Below, piece by piece: positions 55,093 through 64,000 of a stretch of DNA of 64,000 nucleotides; the first letter of the stretch is position 1, and each line of letters begins with the position of its first letter. The stretch lies in assembly GCF_019090095.1 (NCBI RefSeq), contig NZ_JAGQFP010000002.1:1178001-1242000 (forward strand). Reading direction: 5' to 3'. Made by a program: the position numbers and the translations under genes. Origin of the DNA: Stutzerimonas stutzeri. Its GTDB lineage: Bacteria; Pseudomonadota; Gammaproteobacteria; Pseudomonadales; Pseudomonadaceae. The notes under the pieces were generated by a model that was given only the letters and a program-made list of their open reading frames with translations, was not told the DNA's origin and made no database searches.

Positions 55093-55848
55093 ATGCGTCG
55101 CCCCTTGGTAGCTGGTAACTGGAAGATGAACGGTACCCGCGCCAGCGTCGCAGAGCTGATCGAGGCGCTCCGTCAACAGGAACTGCCGGCCGCGGTCGAA
55201 GTGGCGGTTTTTCCGTCCTCCTTGCATTTGACGCAAGTGATCAGCGGTCTTGAGGGCAAGGCGATCGCCGTAGGTGCTCAGGATTGTGCGGCTGAGAATG
55301 GCTTCGGCGCTTTCACCGGTGAGGAGTCGGCTTGTCAACTGGCTGATGCAGGATGTGGATGGGTATTGGTTGGGCACTCGGAGCGGCGCCTGCTTTTGGG
55401 CGAAAGCGACGAGGTAGTAAGCCGAAAATTCAAGGCGGCGCTGGAGAGTGGTTTGATTCCGGTGCTGTGTCTGGGTGAGACGCTGGATCAGCGTCAAGCT
55501 GGACAAACCCTGGAAGTGGTTGGGCGTCAGTTGGCATGTGTCATGGCTGATGCTGGTGTGGCTGCTTTCGACAGAGCGGTTGTGGCATACGAGCCGGTCT
55601 GGGCGATAGGCTCAGGGCTCACCGCAACGCCGGAGCAGGCTCAGGAAGTGCATGCGGCCATTCGGGCCCAACTTGCGCGGGAGAGTCAGAGCGTCGCTGC
55701 CGGGGTGCGTCTGCTGTACGGCGGCAGCGTAAAGGCCGATAACGCGGCTGAGCTGTTCGGGATGGCGGATATCGATGGGGGGCTTATCGGTGGTGCCTCT
55801 CTGAAAGCGAATGATTTTGGCGCGATCTGTCGCGCTGCAGGGAACTGA
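55093..55848 (+). CDS. tpiA: triosephosphate isomerase
   Basis: A 251-residue TIM-barrel glycolytic enzyme. Catalytic residues are K11 (AGNWKMNG), H95 (VGHSERR) and E167 in [11 protein letters not shown], the start of the flexible loop 6. The phosphate loop appears as [25 protein letters not shown] precedes the ATG. secG begins 4 nt after its stop. Confidence 0.99.
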   Translation: MRRPLVAGNWKMNGTRASVAELIEALRQQELPAAVEVAVFPSSLHLTQVISGLEGKAIAVGAQDCAAENGFGAFTGEESACQLADAGCGWVLVGHSERRLLLGESDEVVSRKFKAALESGLIPVLCLGETLDQRQAGQTLEVVGRQLACVMADAGVAAFDRAVVAYEPVWAIGSGLTATPEQAQEVHAAIRAQLARESQSVAAGVRLLYGGSVKADNAAELFGMADIDGGLIGGASLKANDFGAICRAAGN

Positions 55849-55852
55849 TCAG

Positions 55853-56236
55853 ATGTTGCAGACTGTTGTGATTGTGGTGCATCTGCTGGTTGCCATTGGT
55901 GTGGTTGTGCTGGTGTTGCTACAGCAAGGGAAGGGGGCGGACGCGGGTGCCTCGTTCGGTGCGGGCGCTTCGGCAACCGTATTCGGAAGCCAAGGTTCTG
56001 CTACCTTTCTTAGTCGATTTACTGCTATACTAGCTGGCGTTTTTTTTCTGACCAGCTTGGGTTTGGGGTTCTTCGCGGCGCGTCAGGCTGAGCATGTTTC
56101 TCAGGCGGGCTTGCCAGATCCGGCAGTGCTGGAGGTTCCAGCTAGCAAGCCTGCGGTCGAAGATGTGCCTGTTTTGGAGTCGGCTCCTTCCGCACCGGCG
56201 GCAGATGAAGTGCCGCAAGTCGAAAAGCAGCAGTGA
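55853..56236 (+). CDS. secG: preprotein translocase subunit SecG
   Basis: A 127-residue membrane protein of the SecYEG channel. Two TM helices (about 1-22 and 54-75) flank the conserved loop [33 protein letters not shown] Pro/Val-rich cytoplasmic or periplasmic tail follows. It starts 4 nt after tpiA. The tRNA-Leu begins 11 nt after its stop, so the tRNA is probably cut from the same transcript. Confidence 0.97.
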   Translation: MLQTVVIVVHLLVAIGVVVLVLLQQGKGADAGASFGAGASATVFGSQGSATFLSRFTAILAGVFFLTSLGLGFFAARQAEHVSQAGLPDPAVLEVPASKPAVEDVPVLESAPSAPAADEVPQVEKQQ

Positions 56237-56247
56237 TACAGGTTTTT

Positions 56248-56333
56248 GCCGAGGTGGTGGAATTGGTAGACACGCTACCTTGAGGTGGTAGTGGCCATAG
56301 GCTGTAGGGGTTCGAGTCCCCTCCTCGGTACCA
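56248..56333 (+). tRNA. tRNA-Leu (GAG)
   Basis: An 86-nt class II tRNA with encoded CCA. Acceptor arms are GCCGAGG and CCTCGGT. The anticodon stem-loop CTACC-TTGAGGT-GGTAG has GAG at 56282-56284. The variable arm is long, as expected for Leu, and the T arm is GGGG-TTCGAGT-CCCC. No own promoter is obvious in the 11 nt after secG. Confidence 0.97.
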
Positions 56334-56340
56334 AACAAGC

Positions 56341-56370
56341 AGGCCCGCAGATGCGGGCTTTCTTGTTTTT
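56341..56370 (+). terminator. terminator after tRNA-Leu
   Basis: GCCCGCA-GA-TGCGGGC (56343-56358) followed by TTTCTTGTTTTT. It ends the tpiA-secG-tRNA-Leu transcript. Confidence 0.85.
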
Positions 56371-56380
56371 AGCGTTTAGG

Positions 56381-56409
56381 TTGACCTATTTTAGGTGCGG
56401 TCGTATAAT
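56381..56409 (+). promoter_or_regulatory. sigma-70 promoter of the initiator tRNA
   Basis: TTGACC (56381-56386), 17-nt spacer, TATAAT (56404-56409): a near-perfect housekeeping promoter. Transcription would start about 9 nt before the tRNA 5' end and can read on into rimP-nusA-infB. Confidence 0.88.
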
Positions 56410-56424
56410 TCGTGCCCAGTTTGA

Positions 56425-56501
<77 letters not shown>

Positions 56502-56508
56502 GTTGATG

Positions 56509-56534
56509 AAAAGCCCCTGTTAAGGGGCTTTTTA
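56509..56534 (+). terminator. terminator after the initiator tRNA
   Basis: AAAGCCCCT-GTTA-AGGGGCTTTTTATT. A 9-bp stem with T run, directly after the tRNA. Read-through is needed for this promoter to reach rimP. Confidence 0.88.
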
Positions 56535-56579
56535 TTAGCTTCAAGCCAGGTCGCCGGCATCTACAGGCGATCATCAGGG

Positions 56580-56600
56580 ATGGGCGTTTCGCCCATTTTT
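56580..56600 (+). terminator. second hairpin terminator in the rimP leader
   Basis: ATGGGCG-TTT-CGCCCAT followed by a T run, 28 nt before the rimP ATG. A terminator so close to a gene start suggests attenuation of the rimP-nusA-infB operon. Confidence 0.75.
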
Positions 56601-56628
56601 CATTTGTACGGCATGCACGAGGACTTCG

Positions 56629-57087
56629 ATGTCGAGCAAGCTAGAACAGTTGCAGGCCTTGTTGGCCCCGGTGGTCGAGGCGCTTGGCTATCAATGCTGG
56701 GGCGTCGAATTTATTTCACAAGGCCGCCATTCGTTGCTGAGGGTCTATATCGACCACGCGGATGGCATCCTTGTCGATGATTGCGAGAAGGTCAGCCGCC
56801 AGTTGAGTGGTGTTCTCGACGTAGAAGATCCGATCAGTTCCGATTACACGCTTGAAGTGTCCTCGCCTGGTATGGATCGGCCGCTGTTCACCCTTGAGCA
56901 GTACGCGGCGCATGTCGGCGATCAGGTCAAAATTAGGCTGCGCTCGCCCTTCGAGGGCCGGCGCAATTTCCAGGGTCTTCTCCGCGGGGTCGAGGAGCAG
57001 GATGTGGTGGTGCTGGTCGATGATCACGAATACCTGTTGCCGATCGACATGATCGACAAGACCAACATAATCCCCCGTTTTGAGTGA
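56629..57087 (+). CDS. rimP: ribosome maturation factor RimP
   Basis: A 152-residue 30S-assembly factor. The N-terminal domain ([49 protein letters not shown], about 20-70) is followed by [12 protein letters not shown] and the C-terminal Sm-like domain. It is the first gene of rimP-nusA-infB-rbfA-truB. Two terminator hairpins lie between it and the initiator tRNA. Confidence 0.97.
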   Translation: MSSKLEQLQALLAPVVEALGYQCWGVEFISQGRHSLLRVYIDHADGILVDDCEKVSRQLSGVLDVEDPISSDYTLEVSSPGMDRPLFTLEQYAAHVGDQVKIRLRSPFEGRRNFQGLLRGVEEQDVVVLVDDHEYLLPIDMIDKTNIIPRFE

Positions 57088-57135
57088 ATCGCGGATCCCG
57101 CGGACCCCAATGGATTGCGAAAGGCGAGGCGTACG

Positions 57136-58617
57136 ATGAGCAAAGAAGTACTGCTGGTTGTGGAGTCGGTATCCAACGAGAAAGGCGTACCGGCCGGTGT
57201 AATCTTCGAGGCATTGGAGCTGGCGTTGGCCACGGCTACCAAGAAGCGCTTCGAGGACGAGGTGGACCTGCGAGTCGAGATCAATCGGCACAACGGCAGC
57301 TACGAAACGTTTCGTCGCTGGACCGTCGTTGAAGAAGAAGATTTCGACGATCCGGCACACCAACTGACCGTCGATATGAAGCAGGCCCAGGATGCCCACG
57401 CGAAGGTCGGTGACGTTCTGGAAGAAAAAATCGAATCGATCGAATTCGGACGTATCGCTGCCCAGACCGCCAAGCAGGTCATCGTGCAGAAGGTTCGGGA
57501 AGCCGAGCGGGCTCAGGTGGTCGAGGCTTATCGCGATCGTCTGGGTGAAATCATCTCCGGCACCGTGAAGAAGGTCACCCGCGACAGCGTCATCGTCGAT
57601 CTGGGTAACAATGCCGAGGCCTTGCTGGCCCGCGAGGACATCATCGCTCGCGAGACCTTCCGTGTCGGCGCACGGGTACGTGCGCTGCTCAAGGAGATTC
57701 GTACCGAGAATCGCGGGCCGCAGCTGATTCTGTCGCGTACCGCGCCGCAGATGCTGATCGAGTTGTTCCGTATCGAGGTGCCGGAAATCGCCGAAGGGCT
57801 GATCGAGGTCATGGGCGCCTCGCGTGATCCGGGCTCACGGGCCAAGATCGCCGTGCGTTCGAAAGACAAGCGCATCGATCCGCAGGGTGCCTGCATCGGG
57901 ATGCGCGGTTCGCGTGTCCAGGCGGTATCCGGAGAGATCGGTGGTGAGCGCGTCGACATCGTCCTGTGGGACGAGAACCCGGCACAGTTCGTCATCAATG
58001 CCATGGCACCGGCCGAAGTCGCCGCCATCATCGTCGACGAGGATGCACACGCGATGGATATCGCGGTCGGCGAAGACAATCTGGCGCAGGCGATCGGTCG
58101 AGGCGGTCAGAACGTACGTCTGGCCAGCCAGCTGACCGGCTGGACGCTGAACGTGATGACCGAAGCCGACATCCAGACCAAGCAGCAGGAAGAAACCGGC
58201 GACATCCTGCGCAATTTCATCGACGAGCTGGATGTGGATGAAGAGTTGGCACAGGTGCTGGTCGAGGAGGGTTTCACCTCGCTCGAGGAGATCGCCTACG
58301 TTCCTATGGAGGAAATGCTCGGCATTGAAGGCTTCGACGAGGACATCGTCAACGAGCTGCGAACCCGCGCCAAGGATCGCCTGCTGACGAAAGCGATCGC
58401 AACGGAAGAAAAACTGGCAGACGCCCAGCCAGCCGAGGATTTGATCGAGCTGGAAGGCATGAACAAGGAACTGGCGGTCGAGTTGGCAATGCGGGGTGTC
58501 ATCACCCGCGAAGACCTGGCCGAGCAGTCGATTGACGACCTGCTCGACATAGACGGCATAGATCAAGAGCGTGCCGGCAAGCTGATCATGGCCGCCCGAG
58601 CCCACTGGTTCGAGTAA
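57136..58617 (+). CDS. nusA: transcription termination/antitermination factor NusA
   Basis: A 493-residue RNA polymerase-binding factor. Domains in order: the N-terminal polymerase-binding domain (about 1-125), S1 (about 130-200, [25 protein letters not shown]), KH1/KH2 (about 210-345, including [24 protein letters not shown] and [18 protein letters not shown]), and two C-terminal acidic repeats (about 360-493). The ATG at 57136 ([16 protein letters not shown]) follows GGCGAGGCG; the frame extension upstream is not conserved. In E. coli NusA autoregulates this operon. Confidence 0.98.
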   Translation: MSKEVLLVVESVSNEKGVPAGVIFEALELALATATKKRFEDEVDLRVEINRHNGSYETFRRWTVVEEEDFDDPAHQLTVDMKQAQDAHAKVGDVLEEKIESIEFGRIAAQTAKQVIVQKVREAERAQVVEAYRDRLGEIISGTVKKVTRDSVIVDLGNNAEALLAREDIIARETFRVGARVRALLKEIRTENRGPQLILSRTAPQMLIELFRIEVPEIAEGLIEVMGASRDPGSRAKIAVRSKDKRIDPQGACIGMRGSRVQAVSGEIGGERVDIVLWDENPAQFVINAMAPAEVAAIIVDEDAHAMDIAVGEDNLAQAIGRGGQNVRLASQLTGWTLNVMTEADIQTKQQEETGDILRNFIDELDVDEELAQVLVEEGFTSLEEIAYVPMEEMLGIEGFDEDIVNELRTRAKDRLLTKAIATEEKLADAQPAEDLIELEGMNKELAVELAMRGVITREDLAEQSIDDLLDIDGIDQERAGKLIMAARAHWFE

Positions 58618-58645
58618 GTAATTAGCGGCCTGAGGAGAGAGATGC

Positions 58646-61153
58646 ATGACGCAAGTCACGGTGAAAGAACTGGCCCAGGTGGTCGACACACCGGTCGAGC
58701 GACTGCTGCAGCAGATGCGTGAGGCAGGACTGTCGCACACCAGCGCCGAGCAAGTAGTGACCGATAACGAAAAGCAGGCCCTGTTGGCGCACCTCAAGAG
58801 CAGCCACGGCGCCAAGGTGGACGAGCCGCGCAAGATTACATTGCAGCGCAAGACCACGACCAAGCTGAAGGTCGGTGGTAGCAAGACCATCAGTGTTGAA
58901 GTGCGTAAGAAGAAAACCTTCGTCAAGCGTAGCCCTGACGAGATCGAAGCCGAGAAGCAGCGCGAGCTCGAAGAGCAGCGTGCCGCCGAAGAGGCCGCTC
59001 GGCAGAAGGCCGCCGAAGAGGCGCGTCTGCGCGCTGAGGAAGAGGCCCGGCTGCAGGCTGAAGCGCAAGCGGCTGCCCAGGCGCAACAAGCGCAGGCGAC
59101 TGCTTCCGAAGAGCCTGTACCTGTCGTGGAGCCTGAGCCCGCTCCGGTTGCTCCGGCCGCTCCGATCGAGGAGCGCAAGAAGGACGAGCCGCGCCGATCG
59201 GACAAGGCACGCAGTGATGACGACGAACGCCGTGATCGCAAGCAGGCGCAGCATCGCCCGTCGTTGAAGACCAAGGCGCCGCTGTCGCGTACCGTACGCA
59301 GTGGTGAAGACGATGCCGACGGGTTCCGTCGCGGTGGGCGTGGCAAGTCGAAGCTGAAGAAGCGCAACGCGCATGGCTTCCAGAGCCCGACCGGCCCGAT
59401 CGTTCGCGAAGTCGCGATTGGCGAAACCATCACCGTTGGCGATCTGGCGCAGCAGATGTCGGTGAAGGCCGCCGAAGTCATCAAGTTCATGTTCAAGATG
59501 GGCAGCCCGGTCACCATCAACCAGGTGCTGGATCAGGAGACTGCCCAGTTGATTGCTGAAGAGCTTGGTCACAAGGTCAAGCTGGTCAGCGACAACGCCC
59601 TGGAAGAGCAACTGGCCGAACTGCTGAAGTTCGAAGGCGAGGCGATTACGCGTGCGCCGGTGGTGACCGTCATGGGTCACGTCGACCACGGTAAGACGTC
59701 GCTCCTTGACTACATTCGTCGGGCCAAGGTCGCTGCCGGAGAAGCGGGTGGTATCACCCAGCACATCGGTGCTTATCATGTCGAGACCGATCGTGGCATG
59801 GTCACCTTCCTCGACACGCCAGGCCACGCCGCGTTTACCGCCATGCGTGCCCGGGGTGCACAGGCGACCGATATCGTCATTCTGGTCGTGGCAGCCGACG
59901 ACGGCGTGATGCCACAAACCATCGAGGCGATCCAGCATGCCAAGGCCGCCGGCGTTCCGTTGGTGGTTGCGGTGAACAAGATTGACAAGCCGGGCGCCGA
60001 TCTCGACCGGATCCGTAGCGAGTTGTCCGTTCACGAAGTGACGTCGGAAGAGTGGGGCGGTGACACGCCGTTCGTTCCGGTTTCCGCGAAGATGGGAACT
60101 GGTGTCGATGAGCTGCTCGAAGCGGTACTGCTGCAGGCCGAGATTCTCGAACTGACCGCGACACCTTCGGCGCCTGGCCGCGGTGTGGTCGTCGAGTCGC
60201 GTCTCGACAAGGGGCGTGGTCCGGTCGCTACGGTGCTGGTTCAGGACGGTACTCTGCGTCAGGGAGACATGGCACTGGTCGGCTCGAACTACGGCCGCAT
60301 TCGCGCCATGCTCGACGAGAACGGCAAGCCCATCAAGGAAGCCGGCCCATCGATTCCGGTTGAAATCCTCGGTCTTGACGGTACGCCTGATGCCGGCGAC
60401 GAACTCAGCGTATTGGCTGACGAGAAGAAGGCGCGCGAAGTCGCCTTGTTCCGTCAGGGCAAGTTCCGCGAAGTGAAGCTGGCCCGTGCGCATGCCGGCA
60501 AGCTGGAAAACATCTTCGAAAGCATGGGGCAGGAAGAGAAGAAGACGCTCAACATCGTCCTCAAATCCGACGTCCGTGGTTCGCTCGAAGCGCTGCAGGG
60601 CTCGCTCAGCAGCCTCGGCAACGATGAAGTCCAGGTGCGTGTCATCGGCGGTGGTGTCGGTGGTATCACCGAGAGCGACGCCAACCTGGCGCTGGCATCG
60701 AACGCCGTTCTGTTCGGCTTCAACGTGCGTGCCGATGCTGGTGCTCGCAAGATCGTCGAGCAGGAAGGCCTGGATCTGCGTTACTACAACGTGATCTACG
60801 ACATCATCGAAGACGTCAAGAAGGCCCTGACCGGGATGCTCGGCAGTGATGTTCGCGAGAACATCCTGGGGGTCGCCGAGGTTCGCGATGTGTTCCGCTC
60901 GCCGAAGTTTGGCGCTGTCGCGGGCTGCATGGTCATCGAAGGTATGGTGCACCGCAACCGTCCGATTCGCGTACTGCGCGATGACGTGGTGATCTTCGAG
61001 GGCGAGCTGGAATCGCTGCGCCGCTTCAAGGACGACGTCGCAGAAGTGCGCGCCGGCATGGAGTGCGGTATCGCGGTGAAGAGCTACAACGACGTCAAGG
61101 CTGGCGACAAGATCGAAGTATTCGAGAAGGTCGAAGTGGCGCGTTCGCTCTAA
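58646..61153 (+). CDS. infB: translation initiation factor IF-2
   Basis: An 835-residue GTPase that places initiator tRNA on the 30S subunit. The N-terminal IF2 fold (1-50) is followed by a Glu/Ala/Arg-rich helical linker (about 95-180) and a basic region. The G domain begins with GHVDHGKT (344-351) and has DTPGHAAF and NKIDKPGAD. Domains II-IV run to the C-terminal [34 protein letters not shown] precedes the ATG. Confidence 0.98.
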   Translation: MTQVTVKELAQVVDTPVERLLQQMREAGLSHTSAEQVVTDNEKQALLAHLKSSHGAKVDEPRKITLQRKTTTKLKVGGSKTISVEVRKKKTFVKRSPDEIEAEKQRELEEQRAAEEAARQKAAEEARLRAEEEARLQAEAQAAAQAQQAQATASEEPVPVVEPEPAPVAPAAPIEERKKDEPRRSDKARSDDDERRDRKQAQHRPSLKTKAPLSRTVRSGEDDADGFRRGGRGKSKLKKRNAHGFQSPTGPIVREVAIGETITVGDLAQQMSVKAAEVIKFMFKMGSPVTINQVLDQETAQLIAEELGHKVKLVSDNALEEQLAELLKFEGEAITRAPVVTVMGHVDHGKTSLLDYIRRAKVAAGEAGGITQHIGAYHVETDRGMVTFLDTPGHAAFTAMRARGAQATDIVILVVAADDGVMPQTIEAIQHAKAAGVPLVVAVNKIDKPGADLDRIRSELSVHEVTSEEWGGDTPFVPVSAKMGTGVDELLEAVLLQAEILELTATPSAPGRGVVVESRLDKGRGPVATVLVQDGTLRQGDMALVGSNYGRIRAMLDENGKPIKEAGPSIPVEILGLDGTPDAGDELSVLADEKKAREVALFRQGKFREVKLARAHAGKLENIFESMGQEEKKTLNIVLKSDVRGSLEALQGSLSSLGNDEVQVRVIGGGVGGITESDANLALASNAVLFGFNVRADAGARKIVEQEGLDLRYYNVIYDIIEDVKKALTGMLGSDVRENILGVAEVRDVFRSPKFGAVAGCMVIEGMVHRNRPIRVLRDDVVIFEGELESLRRFKDDVAEVRAGMECGIAVKSYNDVKAGDKIEVFEKVEVARSL

Positions 61154-61171
61154 CAAGCAGCGACAAGCCTC

Positions 61172-61223
61172 AAGCGGCAAGCATCAAGAGGTGGCTTCGG
61201 CTCACCGATTGAGCTTGCCGTTT
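61172..61223 (+). other. large imperfect hairpin between infB and rbfA
   Basis: AGCGGCAAGC (61172-61181) pairs with GCTTGCCGTTT (61213-61223), with an internal GTGGC/GGCTCAC region and TTGGTTTTG after it. It could be a leaky terminator or an RNase processing site in the operon mRNA. Confidence 0.4.
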
Positions 61224-61246
61224 GGTTTTGTGGCTCAAAAATTCAC

Positions 61247-61276
61247 AGCGTGCAGCGTGCAGCGTGCAGCGTGCAG
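61247..61276 (+). repeat. 7-bp tandem repeat upstream of rbfA
   Basis: Four copies of AGCGTGC plus AG (61247-61276), ending 15 nt before the rbfA ATG and so in the leader next to the ribosome site. Copy number could vary by slippage. Confidence 0.8.
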
Positions 61277-61291
61277 CTAGAGGCAGCGTTT

Positions 61292-61681
61292 ATGGCCAAA
61301 GAATTCAGCCGAACCCAGCGTATCGGCGACCAGATGCAGCGCGAGTTGGCGTTGCTGATACAACGAGAAGTGAAAGACCCCCGCCTGGGGCTGGTTACCA
61401 TTACGGCCGTCGATGTCAGTCGCGATCTGTCCCATGCCAAGGTGTTCATCACCGTCATGGGCAAGGACGATGACGAGGACGCGGTCAAAGCCAATCTCAA
61501 GATTCTCAACGAGGCCGGTGGCTTCCTGCGAATGCAATTGGGCAAGGCGATGAAGCTGCGTACCGTACCTCAGTTGCATTTCAACTATGACGCCAGCGTG
61601 CGCCGTGGCGTAGAGCTCGCGTCGCTGATCGAGCGCGCCGTGGCTGAAGATCGCAAGCACAGCGATGACGTCGGAGAGTAA
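61292..61681 (+). CDS. rbfA: ribosome-binding factor A
   Basis: A 129-residue KH-like 30S maturation and cold-shock factor ([54 protein letters not shown], about 4-57). The ATG at 61292 (MAKEFSRTQ) is the family start. A 7-bp tandem repeat lies just upstream. Its stop is 1 nt before the truB GTG. Confidence 0.97.
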   Translation: MAKEFSRTQRIGDQMQRELALLIQREVKDPRLGLVTITAVDVSRDLSHAKVFITVMGKDDDEDAVKANLKILNEAGGFLRMQLGKAMKLRTVPQLHFNYDASVRRGVELASLIERAVAEDRKHSDDVGE

Positions 61682-61682
61682 G

Positions 61683-62600
61683 GTGGCTCAGGTTAAACGC
61701 GTTCGCCGCTCAGTCAGTGGCATCATTCTTCTCGATAAGCCGCGTGGCTTCACGTCCAATGCGGCGTTGCAGAAGGTCCGTTGGCTGCTCAACGCCGAAA
61801 AGGCCGGGCATACGGGAAGCCTGGATCCGCTGGCCACCGGTGTGCTGCCGTTGTGCTTCGGTGAGGCCACCAAGTTTTCCCAATACCTGCTCGATGCCGA
61901 CAAGGGTTATGAAACCGTTGCGCAGCTTGGCATCACCACCACCACGGCGGATGCCGAGGGTGAGGTGCTCGAGCGCAAGCCTGTCGCCGTGACCCAGGCG
62001 CAGCTGGAGGCGGTGCTGCCGGCGTTTCGAGGTGATTTGCAGCAGATTCCACCGATGTACTCCGCGCTCAAGCGTGACGGTCAGCCGCTATACAAGCTGG
62101 CGCGTGCCGGGGAAGTAGTGGAGCGAGAGCCACGTTCTGTTAATATTGCGCGCTTGGATCTGCTGTCGCTCGACGGTGACCGGGCTCGCCTTGCAGTGAG
62201 CTGCAGCAAAGGCACCTACATTCGTACGCTGGTCGAAGACATCGGCCGCGAATTGGGCTGTGGCGCGCACGTTGCGGAGTTGCGTCGGACCCAGGCCGGG
62301 CCGTTCGATCTGGCCCAGACGGTCAGCCTCGAAGCGCTCGAGCAGGCTCACGCGGAAGGTGGTGCGGAAGCGGTAGACGCATTCCTCAAACCAGTGGACA
62401 GCGGGTTGGAGCATTGGCCACTGTTGCAGTTGTCAGAGCACAGCGCGTTTTATTGGTTGCATGGGCAGCCGGTGCGTGCACCGGAAGCGCCGAAGTTCGG
62501 CATGCTGCGCGTGCAGGATCACAATGGCCGCTTCATCGGTATCGGTGAAGTGAGTGAAGACGGGCGCATAGCGCCGCGTCGCTTGATTCGGTCGGAATGA
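61683..62600 (+). CDS. truB: tRNA pseudouridine-55 synthase TruB
   Basis: A 305-residue pseudouridine synthase that modifies U55 in the T loop of tRNAs. The catalytic Asp is D48 in [22 protein letters not shown]. Other blocks are [23 protein letters not shown] and [18 protein letters not shown] at 61683 ([22 protein letters not shown]) is used: GGAG lies 6 nt before it and it matches the family start. An ATG at 61665, inside rbfA, is the alternative and adds six residues. Confidence 0.96.
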   Translation: MAQVKRVRRSVSGIILLDKPRGFTSNAALQKVRWLLNAEKAGHTGSLDPLATGVLPLCFGEATKFSQYLLDADKGYETVAQLGITTTTADAEGEVLERKPVAVTQAQLEAVLPAFRGDLQQIPPMYSALKRDGQPLYKLARAGEVVEREPRSVNIARLDLLSLDGDRARLAVSCSKGTYIRTLVEDIGRELGCGAHVAELRRTQAGPFDLAQTVSLEALEQAHAEGGAEAVDAFLKPVDSGLEHWPLLQLSEHSAFYWLHGQPVRAPEAPKFGMLRVQDHNGRFIGIGEVSEDGRIAPRRLIRSE

Positions 62601-62606
62601 CCGATG

Positions 62607-62630
62607 CGCCCACCGCATCGACGGTGGGCG
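62607..62630 (+). other. perfect hairpin after truB
   Basis: CGCCCACCG-CATCGA-CGGTGGGCG, 9-bp stem, 7 nt after the truB stop, without a T run. It is a possible 3' stabiliser or weak terminator. A second small stem (CGGGA-CACG-TCCCG, 62679-62692) lies in the rpsO leader. Confidence 0.45.
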
Positions 62631-62716
62631 TGACGAGGGTGGCTGTCGGCAGGCACGGTCATGCCTCTTTTAATAAAACGGGACACGTCCCGGCCTGTTC
62701 ATAGAAGGAGCCCATC

Positions 62717-62986
62717 ATGGCACTTAGCGTTGAAGAAAAAGCCCAGATCGTTGACGAGTACAAGCAAGGTGAAGGCGATACCGGTTCTCCGGAAGTGCAG
62801 GTTGCCCTGCTGACCGCCAACATCAACAAGCTGCAAGGTCACTTCAAGGCCAACGGTAAAGATCACCACTCCCGTCGTGGTCTGATCCGCATGGTCAACC
62901 AGCGTCGTAAGCTGCTGGATTACCTGAAGGGCAAGGACACCACTCGTTACAGCACTCTGATTGGTCGTCTGGGTCTGCGTCGCTAA
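62717..62986 (+). CDS. rpsO: 30S ribosomal protein S15
   Basis: An 89-residue S15, a primary 16S rRNA binder in the central domain of the small subunit. The family sequence is complete ([42 protein letters not shown] to LIGRLGLRR). AAGGAG lies 8 nt before the ATG. It is followed by a terminator-like hairpin and then pnp, the conserved rpsO-pnp order. Confidence 0.99.
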   Translation: MALSVEEKAQIVDEYKQGEGDTGSPEVQVALLTANINKLQGHFKANGKDHHSRRGLIRMVNQRRKLLDYLKGKDTTRYSTLIGRLGLRR

Positions 62987-63013
62987 GCGATGCTGACGCG
63001 TAGCTGAATGCCG

Positions 63014-63050
63014 AAGCTGGAAGTGGGGCTAGCCCTGCTTCCAGCTTTTG
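63014..63050 (+). terminator. terminator-like hairpin between rpsO and pnp
   Basis: AAGCTGGAAG (63014-63023) pairs with CTTCCAGCTT (63038-63047), with an inner GGGCTAGCCC palindrome and TTTTG at the end. Its position corresponds to the rpsO t1 terminator of E. coli; some read-through into pnp is expected. Confidence 0.85.
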
Positions 63051-63061
63051 CCTTTCAGAAG

Positions 63062-63123
63062 CGCGTGTTTTGGACAGCGGCAGGGTTCGATTCCCGCCAC
63101 TGCCCACGAATCTGCAACACGCG
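63062..63123 (+). promoter_or_regulatory. pnp leader stem-loop, likely RNase III processing site
   Basis: CGCGTGTT (63062-63069) and AACACGCG (63116-63123) are perfect inverted arms. Inside is a second long stem with a TTCGATT loop (about 63073-63106). In E. coli a pnp leader hairpin is cut by RNase III and used for PNPase autocontrol; the same role is inferred here from position and structure. Confidence 0.65.
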
Positions 63124-63194
63124 TCCGGCGTGAGGCTCTGCCCGTAGGACGTAGTAAAACGATTCCCCCAAGGCAACATAGAGAAGGAACCACC

Positions 63195-64000
63195 GTGAAC
63201 CCGGTTATCAAGAAATTTCAGTTCGGTCAGTCGACCGTAACCCTCGAGACAGGCCGCGTTGCCCGTCAGGCTTCCGGCGCCGTGCTGGTCTCCGTCGACG
63301 ACGACGTCACCGTGCTGGTGACCGTGGTTGGCGCCAAGACCGCCGATCCGAGCAAGGGCTTCTTCCCGCTCTCGGTCCACTATCAGGAAAAAACCTACGC
63401 GGCCGGCAAGATCCCTGGCGGCTTCTTCAAGCGTGAAGCGCGTCCCTCGGAAAAGGAAACACTGACCTCGCGCCTGATCGACCGGCCGATCCGTCCGCTG
63501 TTCCCGGAAGGCTTCCAGAATGAAGTCCAGGTCATCTGCACCGTCGTTTCGACCAGCAAGAAGACCGATCCGGACATCGCCGCCATGATCGGTACGTCCG
63601 CCGCACTGGCCATTTCGGGCATCCCGTTCAACGGCCCGATCGGTGCCGCGCGCGTGGCGTTCCACCCGGAAACCGGCTACCTGCTGAACCCGACGTACGA
63701 GCAGCTCAAGGCGTCCAGCCTGGACATGGTCGTAGCCGGCACCAAGGATGCCGTGCTGATGGTCGAGTCCGAGGCCAAGGAACTGACCGAAGACCAGATG
63801 CTCGGCGCTGTGCTGTTCGCTCACGACGAGTTCCAGGCCGTCATCCAGGCGGTGAACGAGCTGGCCGCTGAAGCGGCGAAGCCTACCTGGGATTGGCAAC
63901 CGAAGGCCGAGAACACCGCGCTGCTCAGCGCGATCCGTAGCGAGTTCGGCGAGCAGATTTCCCAGGCCTACACCATCATCGTCAAGCAGGACCGTTACGC
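63195..64000 (+). CDS. pnp: polyribonucleotide nucleotidyltransferase, 3' end cut by window
   Basis: The frame opens with GTG at 63195 ([20 protein letters not shown]), preceded by GAGAAGGAAC, and stays open to the end of the window: 268 codons of about 700. It contains most of the first RNase PH domain, including [37 protein letters not shown]. PNPase degrades RNA 3' to 5' with phosphate as part of the degradosome. The second PH, KH and S1 domains lie outside the window. Confidence 0.97.
   Translation, partial: MNPVIKKFQFGQSTVTLETGRVARQASGAVLVSVDDDVTVLVTVVGAKTADPSKGFFPLSVHYQEKTYAAGKIPGGFFKREARPSEKETLTSRLIDRPIRPLFPEGFQNEVQVICTVVSTSKKTDPDIAAMIGTSAALAISGIPFNGPIGAARVAFHPETGYLLNPTYEQLKASSLDMVVAGTKDAVLMVESEAKELTEDQMLGAVLFAHDEFQAVIQAVNELAAEAAKPTWDWQPKAENTALLSAIRSEFGEQISQAYTIIVKQDRY

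Noticed and set aside
63074..63106. tRNA or tRNA fragment upstream of pnp (GGTTCGATTCC)
   Set aside because: No acceptor, D or anticodon arm can be built around it. It folds as the apex of a long leader hairpin instead.

Overview
The window is a high-GC chromosomal segment from a gamma-proteobacterium of the Pseudomonas / Stutzerimonas stutzeri group. The right half (about 27.6-64 kb) has a gene order I recall from Pseudomonas: lactate operon, smpB, ratA/ratB, bamE, fur, recN, grpE-dnaK-dnaJ, dapB, carAB, greA, yhbY, rlmE, ftsH, folP, glmM, tpiA, secG, two tRNAs, rimP-nusA-infB-rbfA-truB-rpsO-pnp. carA and carB are directly adjacent (30 nt apart), with no reading frame between them; from memory P. 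aeruginosa has an extra gene there. The species assignment is an inference from family knowledge, not a database result.

Left part (1-26.6 kb) is more variable. It opens with the 3' part of a LysR regulator, an adenine deaminase-type amidohydrolase, a gene-free stretch with two DnaA-box-like 9-mers, a small Val-Asp-repeat lipoprotein and a YigZ-family protein. A metal-homeostasis group follows: a 19-cysteine copper-storage protein and a dksA2-COG0523 GTPase operon behind a perfect Zur-type palindrome. Then come a LysE exporter, a GlxA-type regulator with an MFS transporter, an AraC regulator divergent from an AhpD-like protein, a two-domain secreted esterase/phytase-like protein, an amidase and an unusual CDF transporter. 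A three-copy tandem REP-doublet array leads to a divergent ProC-like protein. After it lie a YdiJ-type FAD/Fe-S dehydrogenase with a divergent LysR gene, an MFS transporter, a periplasmic glutaminase-asparaginase and a nitrilase-superfamily gene broken by a one-base frameshift.

Middle (26.6-39.2 kb): the tmRNA gene (tag ANDDNYEGYALAA) and, 8 kb away, smpB make up the trans-translation pair. Between them is a complete lactate-utilisation locus: lldP, lldD and dld on the minus strand, with divergent lldR and two near-identical TGGTnnnACCA operators. ratA-ratB, bamE, fur and recN follow; recN has a LexA-type box.

Right part (39.4-64 kb): grpE and dnaK each have a textbook sigma-32 promoter. dapB and carA are separated by a strong terminator. 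The ribosome/translation superoperon includes tRNA-Leu(GAG) behind secG, an initiator tRNA with its own sigma-70 promoter, and two terminators in front of rimP. pnp runs off the end. Several genes use non-ATG starts (carA, rlmE and ftsH TTG; truB and pnp GTG; one secreted protein probably TTG). I found no CRISPR array, prophage, integrase or complete insertion sequence, and no clearly new multi-gene system. The most unexplained items are the REP array, the degenerate CDF transporter, the divergent ProC paralogue and the repeat lipoprotein.
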